From Saussurea involucrata (Eukaryota; Streptophyta; Magnoliopsida; Asterales; Asteraceae): 64,000 bases of DNA. Shown here piece after piece: positions 9,952 to 20,927 of this stretch (the stretch's first letter is position 1; every line of letters starts with the position of its first letter). The stretch lies in NCBI GenBank assembly GCA_033807775.1, contig CM066319.1, positions 142,774,983 through 142,838,982 of the forward strand. Direction: 5' to 3'. Under the pieces are notes generated by a model. The model saw nothing but the letters and a program-made list of their open reading frames with translations. It was not told the DNA's origin and made no database searches. Both the position numbers and the translations under genes were made by a program.

Positions 9952-12900
9952 TTACCCTTCAAAGTTCAGCATTCCAAGCTCGCTGATGAGAAAGTTGAAT
10001 CTTGTCTCATCAAGAGGTTTGGTAAATAAATCAGCTAACTGATAATCAGTTGGGATAAAATGAAGTTCTATATCACCATTCATCACATGATCTCTGATAA
10101 AATGATATCTGATTTCTATGTGTTTTGTCTTTGAGTGTAGCACTGGATTGTTTGCTATAGCGATGGCACTTGTGCTGTCGCAATATATTGGAATTTTGGA
10201 GAGCTGAAGATCATAGTCTAGTAGCTGATTTCTCATCCACAAGACTTGAGAACAACAGCTTCCAGCGGCTACATATTCAGCTTCAGCTGTGGAAGTGGAC
10301 ACTGACTTTTGCTTCTTACTTGTCCAACTTACCAGCTTTCCACCCAGGAGCTAACATCCTCCTGTGGTGCTTTTCCTATCCATTTTGCAACCTGCAAAAT
10401 CACTGTCTGAATAGGCGGTTAGATCGAATCCTGAGTCTTTGGGATACCAAAGGCCTAGATTCGCTGTACCCTTAAGATATCGAAAGATTCGCTTTACAGC
10501 TTTCATATGAGATATCTTAGGTTCAGCTTGATATCGTGCACACAAGCATGTTGCAAACATAATATCGGGTCGGCTAGCTGTAAGATACAATAGTGAGCCG
10601 ATCATCCCACGGTACAACGTGACATTGACAGGAACACCTTTTGTGTCCTTATCAAGTGTCAGCGGAGGTGCCATAGGAGTTTTCATAGCTGAACTTTCAG
10701 TTAAGTCGAATTTCTTCAGCATATCTTTAACATATTTTCCCTGATTAATGAAAGTTCCTTTTTCAGTTTGCTTAATCTGAAGACCAAGGAAATATGTTAG
10801 TTCACCCATCATGCTCATTTTATACTCATCTTTCATTCTATCAGCGAAACGAGTACAAAGCTCAGGGTTAGTAGAACCAAATATAATGTCATCAACATAT
10901 ATTTGAACTAAAATGATATGACCTTTCACTTTTCTAAAAAATAGAGTTTTGTCAATCTTACCTCTCTCAAATTGTTCAATATGGAGATAAGTAGAGAGAG
11001 TATCATACCATGCACGATGAGCTTGCTTTAAGCCATAAAGTGCCTTGTCCAGTTTATAAACATAACCTGGACGCTTAGGATCTGAGAATCCTGGAGGTTG
11101 TTCCACATACACTTCTTCATTCAGCTTTCCATTCAGAAACGCTGACTTAACATCCATCTGATGTACAGTGAAGTTTTTGTGTACAGCATATGCTAAGAAA
11201 AGACGAATAGATTCGAGTCTTGCTACTGGAGCAAAAGTTTCGTCATAATCTATGCCTTCCTCTTGTCTGTATCCCTGAGCAACAAGACGAGCTTTGTTGC
11301 GAGTTACAGTACCATGTTCGTCCAACTTGTTTCGATAGACCCATTTAGTGCCTATCACCGTTTTGTCAGTTGGTCTACGAACGAGTTTCCAAACTTTGTT
11401 TCTTTCGAATTCAGTCAGCTCTTCTTGCATAGCGCTGACCCAGTTTGGATCTCTGAGGGTATCATCTATTTTCTTTGGTTCAGTTAGAGAAATAAAGTTA
11501 ACAAATAAACAAATATTACATGCACTTCTACGAGTCTGAATACCAGCGTTGGGATCACCAAGAATTTGATCGATTGGGTGATTTACAGTCCATCGCTGAG
11601 CCGGAGCATACGTCGCTGATTCAGTCTGAACTGGAGAAACTGAAGATGAGGCTTCAGCTACTTCTGGATTATCAGCTAAGAGAGGAATGTTTGCATTTGT
11701 CACTTCATTCACTGATTGCTGAGAAATAGACGGAATTTCTGAGACATTTGGATCAACTGCAGGTATAGTGTTTATAGGCACAGCTAAGACCCAAGATGTT
11801 TCAGCTTCACTATTCTGCATATCTGGAATGATAGGAGGACCATCATTTTCTACGGTGTGAGCATGAGGAGTGGGAACTTCTTCTGAATCACCAAGATGAG
11901 AAAACATCCATTGATTCAGTTCTTCAGTATCAACGGACGGTTTAGAGTTCGCTGAACGGGATTCGTCAAACGTGACGTGAATAGTTTCTTCTACAGTTTG
12001 TCTTCTACGGTTGAAGACTCTGAAGGCTTTGGAGACTGAGGAGTATCCAAGAAAGATTCCATCATCAGCCTTAGGATCAAACTTTCCAAGGGCATCTCTG
12101 TTGTTCAGTATGAAACACTGACATCCAAAGATGTGAAGAAAGCTGATTGAAGGCTTTCTCCCATGAAGGAGTTCATAGGCTGTCTTTTTGAATCTTTTAA
12201 CTATCAGCGACCTGTTTTGCGTAAAGCAAGCAGTGTTGATAGCTTCTGCCCAAAACTGAGTAGGCAGGTGAGAATCGCTGAGCATTGAACGTGCAACTTC
12301 AATAATTGTTCTATTTCTTCTTTCAGCGACTCTATTTTGTTGCGGTGTTCTCACTGACGAAAAGTTGTGAGAAATACCCTTACTCTCAAGGAAGGAATCA
12401 AGAGAACTGTTTTTGAATTCAGTTCCATGATCACTCCTTATTGAGCGAACAGTCATATTGTTCAGAGTTTCCATCTTCCGAACAAAGGTGATGAGTTCTT
12501 CAGGGGTGTCACTCTTAGAACGGAGAAACATTACCCATGTGTAACGAGAGAATTCATCAACTATGACCAGCGTATATTTCTTTCCAGCGATGGATTGTTT
12601 GTTAACGGGGCCAAACAAATCCATATGGAGTAGTTGTAGAGGAGATGACACTGAGGAGACTTGCTTTGACTTGAAGCTTGCCTTGGTCTGCTTCCCTTTT
12701 TCACACGCTGAACATAAAGACTCTTTGGCGTATGAATGTTGAGGTAGACCAGTGACTAACTCTTTGGAGGAAAGAGTATTCAGTGTCTTGAAATTTAGAT
12801 GTGAGAGCCTCTTGTGCCATAGCCAGTTAACATCAGAAGATGCCTTTGAGAAGAAACAGGAGTTCTCAGTGGTTGTTGAGTCCATGTTTATTACATAAAC

Positions 12901-13242
12901 ATTTTCCAAACGATAATCGCTGAGAGCTATCTTCTCCTTTTTGTCAGAGACAAAGCAGGATTCCTTAGTGAAAATCACTTTGTTATCCATGTCGCAAAGC
13001 TGACTGATGCTCAGAAGATTATGCTTCAGCCCTTCAACATATGCGACTCTTATGAAGGAGGTTGTACCATTTGAAAGTACACCATACCCTCGGGTGAGTC
13101 CTTTTCCATTTCCACCGAAAGTCACAGAGGGACCCTTCTCTTCCTTGTATTCAGCGAGCAGGTTTTTCTTTCCAGTCATGTGTTTAGAGCATCCGCTATC
13201 GAGATACCAGATACCCTTCTTAACCTGCAATACAAAGGAAGA
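9952..13242 (-). CDS. pol: copia pol (protease, integrase, RT, RNase H) of A1, one nonsense codon
   Basis: Continues in the gag frame after one TAA. Counting from 13230, the aspartic protease motif DSG is at residues 11-13. The integrase zinc finger is H139/H144/C173/C176. The integrase core is D204, D267 and E303, an exact DD35E spacing. RT follows (KARLVAQGY near 647, MDV at 692-694, YVDD at 778-781). RNase H starts near 937. A TAG at 10351-10353 (CAG in A2) cuts RNase H. The frame then continues to TAA at 9952 with the SSTAEAEY-like and DLFTKPL blocks intact. In the integrase motif that normally reads QQNGVAER, this copy has R in place of G, whereas A2 keeps G. The product would process the polyprotein, copy the RNA and integrate the DNA. 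The copy is probably inactive without readthrough. Confidence 0.92.
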
Positions 13243-15657
13243 TTAGTTTTTCTTAGGTACCCACTTAACCATGTATACACGTTTGTCAGTGGAAGTAGTT
13301 GGAATGGAAGGTTCAGCGGTCTTCGCAGCATTTGAAGATTCAGCTTTGTCTTTCTTCACTTTGGTTAATTTCTTAACCTCAGTGGTAGGAGTTACCTTGA
13401 CCTGATTTGCATCGGTGTTGGTCCTCTTTGCCTTGGGGGCAATCTTCACCTTAGCTATTTTTTCAGCTTTGGTGGCTGTGGGGCACTTACTAGCAATATG
13501 ATCGGTAAGTCCACAGTGATAACATTTCCTATAACTAAAAATAGTTCTAGGACCACTTGTATGCTGAGCTTTTAATTTTGAATTAGAAGTGCCAGCACCA
13601 AGTAAGCTATTTGCTTTAGAAATGGGACGAACATTCAGTTCTTCAGATTTCTTACCAAGGACATCCACTCTGAGTCTAGGAGTAGATCCCTGAATAGATC
13701 CAGAGATCAGCTTTCTAGATCCAGAGGGGTTGGTCACTGAGGCTTTAGAAGCATTCAGCTTTGGTACTAAGGTACCCTTCTGAGGATTTTGATAAATAAC
13801 AATTCCTTTACCTTTGTCTTTAGAGACAGAGGTAGGTTTTGAATAAACCATTTTCTCCTTACCTTTTGATGAGGTAGGAGTTTCCTCAGGGATTGGTGTA
13901 ATGGACGAGGAGTACTGAGATGATGAAGTGTCAGCGACTGAGGATACGAACGTTCCAAATTTAAGCATTGAACGTTCAGTGGTTGGTTTTGGAGTATCAT
14001 ATTTATAACCCAGACCACGTTTATCACTCAGAGGAATCTGAGCCTTAATTATCTCAGTGATCTTTGTTGAAGAATTACACCATCCTTCAACAGTAGCTTG
14101 TTCAGCTTTTAATGCAGCGATAGCTTCTGCTCGTTCGATTTTGACTAGCTGATTTAAATAGACTTGATCTTTAAAATCATCTTCAATTTTAGAAAGCTTT
14201 TCTATTTGAAGGTGGCAGTTTTTAAGCTTTTCAGCGAGATCAAGATTTTGGTTTTCAACCACAGTTTTGCCGTTCATGGCTTCGTATAAACTTCTAGTCA
14301 AGAGATCGATCTTACGGAGACTATCAGCTTCATCAATATTTGCAATATTGGTAAAGAAAGAAGGTGATACCTGAATGGCAGATGTTGAAGTGGAGGGAAT
14401 GTCTGAACTTTCTTCCTCTTCTTCAATCTTGGCCATGAGACATTGATTTGCTTCATCATCTTCAGAGTCAGATGATGATGCTTCTTCATCAGAAGCAGCC
14501 CAATCATAGTCAGCCATCAGGCCTTTTCCTTTCTTCTTAAAACTTTTCAGCTTTGCATACTTCTCCTTCAGCTTTGAGTATTTGTCATCTTTATTCCTTG
14601 GAACAAAGTTTTTCTTTGAGAAAGCTGAAGGTCTCATGACTTTCTTTGACCTGCACTCATTAGCGAAATGACCTGTCTTTTCGCAGTTGAAACAAGTAGC
14701 AGTAGCCTTATCAACAAAAGCTGATGATTTAGGCTTGTCAGTTATGGAAAGAGGTTTGTTCTTTCTAAACATTTTCTTCTTGGCGAATCTCCTGAACTTT
14801 TTAGTTAGGAGAGCCAAGGATTCATCATCATCTGAAGAATCAGAGTCTGATGACCTTTCAGAGTTACTTTCTAACTCAGTGATAGTGACCGAGGGTCGCT
14901 GAGTAGAAGGTTCTTCTGAGATTAAAGCAACAGGAGTGCTTTTGGAATCTTTTACAAGATTCTTCTTAAGATGGCTAGATTGCTCATGATTCAGCAATGT
15001 ACCATATAAGGTTGAAAGGGTCATTGATTTAAGATCCTTTGACAGCTTGAGACACATGGAATAATTGTCCCAGCTTTCAGGTAAACATTCTAGAAACTTT
15101 GTCAGCACTTCAAAGTTAGAATATTCCTTACCAACAGTTTTTAGATCTATAATTAAACAATTAAAACGTTGGTGAACTTCAGAGAGAGTTTCATTCTTAC
15201 CAGAAATGAAGCTTTCGTATTGTCTTACCAGGTTGATCTTTCTTGAGTCCTGGACTTCAGACGTTCCTTCATACTGAACACATATTGTGTCCCACATGGC
15301 TTTTGATGACTTCAGGTTCATGACGGAATGGTAGACTTCGTCAGGAAGGGCCATGGATAGTATGGATCTGGCTTTTGTATCTATAGCCACTTTCTTCTTA
15401 TCTTCATCGGTCCACATGTGTATTTCCTTTGGAATCGGCCTTTCTGGAATAGCAGCTCTAGTTGCAGTGGCTGGAACTAAAGGATCAATTGTTACAGGGA
15501 TGTGTGGTCCGTTTTCAAGATAGTAAGTCATAGTAGGGTCTACACCTTCTAAGAAGAGTGTCATCCTATTTTTCCACAAGTTGAAGTTGTCTCTGGAAAA
15601 TCTAGGGGGTTTTGCAAGAGAACCATTGTCTATATAATGTGTGTTTGTGTTGGCCAT
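13243..15657 (-). CDS. gag: copia Gag polyprotein (804 aa) of A1
   Basis: Starts MANTN at 15657, 65 nt after the PBS, and runs unbroken to TAA at 13243-13245. Residues ~15-240 are the copia gag (UBN2-type) domain, with FNLW near 26 and a PDEVYHSVMNLKSSKAMWDTI-type block. CCHC zinc knuckles are at ~322-335 and again at ~711-724. Between them lies an acidic Ser-rich stretch and a predicted coiled coil (~430-520). A basic Lys/Thr-rich tail follows. The length exceeds the ~300-500 aa usual for copia Gag but suits sireviruses. It forms the virus-like particle and binds RNA. Downstream, pol continues in the same frame after a single stop. See A2 for a homologue with two nonsense codons. Confidence 0.93.
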   Translation of the reverse strand: MANTNTHYIDNGSLAKPPRFSRDNFNLWKNRMTLFLEGVDPTMTYYLENGPHIPVTIDPLVPATATRAAIPERPIPKEIHMWTDEDKKKVAIDTKARSILSMALPDEVYHSVMNLKSSKAMWDTICVQYEGTSEVQDSRKINLVRQYESFISGKNETLSEVHQRFNCLIIDLKTVGKEYSNFEVLTKFLECLPESWDNYSMCLKLSKDLKSMTLSTLYGTLLNHEQSSHLKKNLVKDSKSTPVALISEEPSTQRPSVTITELESNSERSSDSDSSDDDESLALLTKKFRRFAKKKMFRKNKPLSITDKPKSSAFVDKATATCFNCEKTGHFANECRSKKVMRPSAFSKKNFVPRNKDDKYSKLKEKYAKLKSFKKKGKGLMADYDWAASDEEASSSDSEDDEANQCLMAKIEEEEESSDIPSTSTSAIQVSPSFFTNIANIDEADSLRKIDLLTRSLYEAMNGKTVVENQNLDLAEKLKNCHLQIEKLSKIEDDFKDQVYLNQLVKIERAEAIAALKAEQATVEGWCNSSTKITEIIKAQIPLSDKRGLGYKYDTPKPTTERSMLKFGTFVSSVADTSSSQYSSSITPIPEETPTSSKGKEKMVYSKPTSVSKDKGKGIVIYQNPQKGTLVPKLNASKASVTNPSGSRKLISGSIQGSTPRLRVDVLGKKSEELNVRPISKANSLLGAGTSNSKLKAQHTSGPRTIFSYRKCYHCGLTDHIASKCPTATKAEKIAKVKIAPKAKRTNTDANQVKVTPTTEVKKLTKVKKDKAESSNAAKTAEPSIPTTSTDKRVYMVKWVPKKN

Positions 15658-15721
15658 TTTCAGATAATAGCAAGGAAGAGAAATATCTTAGATTAGATCT
15701 TGTTTATGAGATTAAACAAAT

Positions 15722-15735
15722 CCGCTCTGATACCA
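15722..15735 (-). other. primer-binding site of copia A1
   Basis: Minus-strand TGGTATCAGAGCGG, complementary to the 3' end of initiator tRNA-Met, two bases from the 5' LTR. Confidence 0.85.
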
Positions 15736-15737
15736 CT

Positions 15738-16705
15738 TGTTGGTCCCGAAGGCCTATACAAGTTTGTAGAAGGGGGGGGGGGTGAATACAAACACACATA
15801 TTTTACTTTTCTAAATTGTTTATTGATAAATCATTAACAATTTACAGCTTGTTGCGGAGACAAGATTAAGGATAAACCTAAATCTAAACAAGTTGGAACA
15901 CTAAGGTTTCTTGCACTAAGAAAGATAAGGAAATTACTAATAATAACCTATCTTGAGATAAGAGATATGAACTTGTCCAGAGTTAGCAAGTTACTTCAAA
16001 ATGAAGTGAGTTCATCTCTTTATATACTTCATGCATTTAATGCAAGTCAGTATATACTTTACACGTGTCATCAGCTGGTTGGTTGCATGTCATTGACCTT
16101 TGTTGACAACCTTAGTAGCCGTATGGATGAACAGTGTAGTATCAGAGTGGTTGTACGATTTCAGACAGTCGGAGGTTCTTTTCTGACATTTCGTACGGAG
16201 TCGTGCAAGGGTGGTTAAGACAAAAGTACTTTGTACGGAGGACTTCATGATCAGCTTTCGTTGATTCAGCGATTATCATTTACTATTCAGCAGATGATAA
16301 AGTTCAGCGATAGCTGAAGTCTTGTACTTGATACTTCACGTTGAGTGGACAAATCTGAGTCTTCGCTGATCCGCATCAGTTCATTAGGAGACTTGTCGCT
16401 GGTTCTTGAGCTTGATCTTCGACTTCAGCGTAGAACCTTTGTTGACGTGAAACTTGTCTTCAGGGATCATAAGTAAACAACTAACTTATCAGCGATCATC
16501 ATAATGACTGAACAGACTCAGAGCATTTATGGTGAACAGTTTCGCTGAATGTTTAACTTAAAGAGCGAGAGTTCCTATCAGCGGTACTGGAAGATCTTAG
16601 TACTTATCAGCGATAGTAAAACTCTGATACATATTGTTTACTTACAATTTTCACTAAGTATTTAAGAGAGGGTCATTATCAAATCACTGAGGGTTTGGAT
16701 CAACA
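15738..16705 (-). repeat. 5' LTR of copia A1
   Basis: 968 bp, nearly identical to 3647-4615. Same G11 tract, G-box, TATA and CGCTGA motifs. Confidence 0.92.
16019..16068 (-). promoter_or_regulatory. LTR promoter of copia A1 (G-box and TATA)
   Basis: Minus-strand ACACGTGT (16068-16061), then TATATAAA (16026-16019) 35 bp downstream. They flank an ATGCATTAAATGCA-like palindromic stretch. Transcription would start near 15990, leaving U5 of ~250 bp. Confidence 0.6.
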
Positions 16706-18065
16706 ACAACTAGCTTGGGTACACACGACCCCATCATCCTCCTAACAGCAATGCCTTGCACAACGATTTCGAGAATCGTGTACATGCATCTATCCTTAAA
16801 ACTCAATTTTACTCAATCGGAACGACGTTGTTAAAACAGTAACACATTGAAAGAAAATCTCATGTACCACAAAATTTTGAAAGAATTTACTAACATGGGA
16901 TAAACCAGTCGGTTCTCACACTCATTTTGTATGATATCAATAGGTCAATACTCATTTGATTGTAAAAGTTTTGCTGGCAAATGTTTTTTTTTCTTAACCT
17001 TTTTGTAACAATTTAACTTATCATTAAAAGTGAGAAATACTTTGCAAAGCGTTAAGCTCAAAATTTTAAATGTGCAAAGTGAATGAAATCACCTTTTCTT
17101 TAAACATACGCGTGCACATTCTGACTCATTTTCGATCAAAACTTATATTTACATATTTTACTTAGTTCGTGGAAATTTCATGTTACATAAAAGAACTCAA
17201 TGCATGAGACTCTACTTGCAATTGAAGGCTACTCACTCTAACAAGGTCAACCGCTTTACTCACGCAACTTACCCTTGACACTTTACCTACGACCAAAGGT
17301 CGCCCTCTCGGTCATGCAACAACTTTGACTGAACACGCTTTCCACATCTCACGTACTCATCCTTTCATACTATTTCGTTTTAAATAAACTATCTCATTTT
17401 CCAATTCTACATGGTTTCATTTCACTATAAGCATCTTATTTCATTTACCCTGCCCTTGGAAAGCTCGATTAAGAATCCAGAGCTCCATTGATACTTTCAA
17501 GATTTCGACACAGTCCTTCCTCACCACCCCGACTGATCTTATTCCATGATTTCTAGAACTGGAACTCTCCCGAAACAGGAGTCTTACTTAAACTCGAACA
17601 TTCATCCTCTCCGAATTCACGAAGAACTACCTCTAGACAACTCATAACACTCTATACAACATTTCTTCTCTACGAAGCATACATTCATCATATCATAAGT
17701 GACTTCTCAGGAAGCTCCCCCAACAAGGGGTCTCGGTCTATCCCTCGGGGCTCTTGCTGACATTTCAAAGGATTGGAACATGACATAAACACTAGTGTCT
17801 GACTACCACTTCGGAATAATAAGGCAGGTTAAGCACATACATGTACCTGTAAGTTCGCGATTTCACTGGCCAGGTTGAAATTTCAAACTTACCTTACATG
17901 ACAGACCTCAGTACTCTATTAGTCCTATCTCTACAATAGTGTCCTCCTAACGCATTTTCTGTATCTACAATAGTGCCCTCCTAATGCATTTCCTATTCTC
18001 AGTTGTGATTTATACTCCAAAGTTTAAGTTTAGGCCCGCCCGGTCACCTAAATCCCTTAAACTAT
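16706..18065 (-). other. gypsy element interior, right part (leader side), no ORF
   Basis: Continues the gypsy element after the A1 insertion. No gag-like ORF or motif was recognised in 1.36 kb. G-poor on the plus strand, like 1174-3646. Confidence 0.55.
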
Positions 18066-18078
18066 GGCTCTGATACCA
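18066..18078 (-). other. primer-binding site of gypsy element
   Basis: Minus-strand TGGTATCAGAGCC next to the LTR end at 18081. Complementary to initiator tRNA-Met. Confidence 0.75.
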
Positions 18079-18080
18079 AC

Positions 18081-20172
18081 TATAACAACCCAACATTTTA
18101 AACATTGCGTTTCTCATAATAAAACACGCAAGGTCATATAACATAGAGTATCCCAGAATCGGGACCCAAAATTTCCTTACATTAAAACAAAAGTGGTTGG
18201 CGGAAACAACCTACACAACTGAGAAGTAAACTAAACTGTACTATAGTGTCGCTATACTATCAAACTGCCTCGCTAGCTCCTTGCTCACTTGCTAGAGCCT
18301 TTCATCACCTGCTTTCCTGAAAAGGTTTTAGTTTGAAAATGCGAGGGTTAGACCATAAGGTCTAGTGAGTCCCTCCTAACAGTTATCAAAGCATTTAAAA
18401 CAATTTATCATTTTCAGTATGAATCCTTCATAAAGTTGGTCATGTAAAATCGTTCATGGATAAAGGTCCGCCCCTTGTAAATTGGCACCCTGAAGTCACC
18501 CTAAGGTGACAACGAGTCAGTCTCATGTTGCCTTACAGGGTCACACCTCCCTTGGCATAAAAAGCATTTATAAAATAAACATGGCATTACTCATCATGTC
18601 TTGCTTTAGAAACGCATTAAAAGCCACACATTTTAGTTAGAAAACTCACCTGACTTGCTTGCTCCAAAGCTCCTCACTTACCCTTCCGATCTCTAGGTGG
18701 AACACCTATTATATTAATAACGTACGTCATCATTCGTTCATTTATTACTCGAGTTAGATCCCGAACTCAACCCAAACTTATCTAAGTTGATAAATTACGC
18801 TTCTAGTTCAAAAATCATAATCAATGGTCCTTGCTTACCCATCCATTTGATATGCTAAACCGGATCCATTAATTTACCCGACTCTAGGTTCCCAACATAA
18901 AATTATAACACTTGATTCTAAATATCAAAACCGGATCATGTTACTAATAATATGACCCAAATTAATAAATAGACTATCACACCCTTATTATATAATTATA
19001 GACTTCAATAATAAACTAAGCCCAAAAGAAAGAATTAATCTTCTAGCCCATCCATTTATCTTTCGACCCAACACTTTTTGAATGAGGAGACCAATAATTT
19101 CATTAAACCTTTCTCGGCCCAAGAACCAAACTTGAACATTTCTTAACTTTCTAAATCCGTTAAACCCATAAGAAAATACTGATTTGATCATTGTAACACC
19201 TTTATATACCTTTCATAACTATACCCATACCATTTAAATCCTTAATTTTGCACAAAACGACTCATTTTTATTGTTAACCAAAACAGTTTTTACTTTTTGT
19301 AAAAGTCAACTGTTTTAAACATAGACTTTAATCTACCATCAAAAGCAACCATTAAACCCAACCTCAAACCTTCCATTTCATATCTAAAATTAATTAATCG
19401 AAACATCTAATTAGACCATGGCAACATACTAATTTTAGTGTTATAATCCATTACTACCCTTATCAAGAACCCACATAAACATTTGATTTACTTTGACAAT
19501 ATGACCAAAATCAAAACTCTATTAATACCCAATATGATTTCTCAGATTACAAAGCTGAGAGCAGCTAGAAGCTTAACGAATCTACAATATTTGAAAAAAG
19601 GAACACACAAGGAAAGGTTTCTTACCGGATTAGAACCTCACGAAACGGAACCCGATGACCAAACATTCTTCTCCTTCTTCCTTGTTTCTCTCTATTTCTC
19701 GCTACTGAAAAGAACATGGCGATTTTAAGGTGTAGACACCACCCCAGCCACCACCGTCGGCGACCACCACCGGCAGCCGACTGCCGGCGCTCCTCAGCCA
19801 CCATCTCCATCCATTTCGCTGTCTCTTCCTCTCATCGTCTCTCTCTCTCTCCGCCATCTCTCTCTCTCTCTCTCTCTCTCGTCTCTCTCTCTCTTCGTTT
19901 CTCCTCAAGAAAAACACAAAGGGCCTCCCATGGCTTCTTTTCTTTTCTTTCTCTTTCACTCAGCTTCTCTCTCTCTCTCGATGACAAGTAGCAGCCACAC
20001 ACACCTAACCCTAGAATAAAAATTGTTTTCTTAATTCCAGCAAAAGTGGCGTACACAAAAAGAAGGGAATTAATTTCCCAATTTTCTCATCTTACCCTCA
20101 AACTTATTTGAAATGAACAATTAAAACCCCTAGCTTTCATTTATCTCACATAATTTAATTTGGGTTATTACA
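18081..20172 (-). repeat. 5' LTR of gypsy element (2,092 bp)
   Basis: Bounded by the PBS at 18066-18078 and the host junction at 20172. Its ends form an imperfect inverted repeat, TGTAATAACCC and GGGTTGTTATA on the minus strand. It includes a long CT-rich tract near 19840-19990. Confidence 0.85.
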
Positions 20173-20649
20173 TATAGCTCCTCCTAAATCGGTCTCGATC
20201 ATCCCTATCAATTACCCTATCAGTTATTCTATACTCATATATATATATACATGCATCAACTTCTTTCAAACCTTGTTTTGCATTCAAATTTCTTTTTGTT
20301 TGATTATATTTCCAAATCAAAGCAATGAGATTCGTCATCCTCAATCCTGGTAATTTTGTCAATTTAGTTTACTTCACTTTACCCTTAGGTTAGTTGGTGT
20401 TTGTCAATTTTCGAATATATCCAGTGGAATTCTTAAACTCACTTAGGTTAGATGACATTTTTCCATTTAAATTGAAGAGAAAGCAATTTTCAATTCAACT
20501 TTGTTTTGCAATGACCAGGGCCGTGCATCGGGGTGTTCCGAGTGGTGTCGTCGCACAGGGCCTCCAATCGTCCGGGGCCTCCGGATATTTTTTTATTTTT
20601 ATAATAATATAATTAGGATATAAGAGAGAAAATCCAAAACTGAAAAGCA

Positions 20650-20730
20650 AGTTGCCCCTAGGTCAGATGGGTAGCGCTTCCTTTCGCTTTGTAAAAGCCC
20701 GGGGTTCGAATCTTATGATTTGTATTTGTT
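20650..20730 (+). repeat. tRNA-derived SINE-like stretch
   Basis: An A-box-like GTCAGATGGGTAGCG is followed ~33 bp later by a B-box GGTTCGAATC, then T-rich sequence. No cloverleaf was confirmed, so it is not called a tRNA gene. Confidence 0.35.
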
Positions 20731-20927
20731 CTTTTTTTTAGTATTTATTGATCTCAACAATTTTTTTTATATAAAGTAAATTATTTCTTATTTCTTTTAA
20801 AAATCTCATGGTTTTTTTATAACCTAATTATAAATTAAAAGAAAAGGTAAATTAATCATATAAACATTTTGTAATTTTTAGATGATTCAATTATACAAAT
20901 TTTTAATTAGCTTTTTTTCCATCGTTC

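Larger units (their letters stand above)
3647..16705 (-). mobile_element. Ty1/copia sirevirus-type element A1, complete, 13.06 kb
   Basis: Both LTRs (969 and 968 bp) differ by about seven substitutions by eye. They begin and end TGTTG/CAACA. The flanking 5-mers are ACAGC on the left and ACAAC on the right, a target duplication with one mismatch. Order on the minus strand: 5' LTR, tRNA-Met PBS, gag, pol, internal promoter, extra spliced gene, polypurine tract, 3' LTR. The long gag with two zinc knuckles, gag and pol in one frame split by a stop, an extra gene after pol and ~1 kb LTRs all fit the SIRE/Maximus lineage. The only lethal lesion seen in gag-pol is one nonsense codon in RNase H. It sits inside the gypsy element. 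Confidence 0.9.
1..20172 (-). mobile_element. Ty3/gypsy (Tekay/Del-like) LTR element, non-coding, split by a copia insertion
   Basis: Positions 1-1160 repeat at 19009-20172 with about seven substitutions and a few CT-tract indels by eye. These are two LTRs of one element read on the minus strand. The primer-binding site (18066-18078) lies inside the right LTR boundary. A polypurine tract (1161-1173) abuts the left LTR, so the 5' LTR is on the right. The left LTR runs off the window. The interior (1161-3646 plus 16706-18080, ~3.9 kb once the copia insertion is removed) has no long ORF and no gag, protease, RT or integrase motif that I recognise. The Tekay-like assignment rests on the TGTAATAACCC LTR start directly after a GGATGGGAGAT tract. 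It is a non-autonomous or heavily decayed copy. The right flank 20173 onward is Helitron-like sequence, so it probably inserted into that Helitron. Confidence 0.8.

Noticed and set aside
20650..20730. Possible tRNA gene
   Set aside because: A and B boxes are present but no convincing cloverleaf or acceptor stem. Treated as SINE-like, as is 36690-36830.
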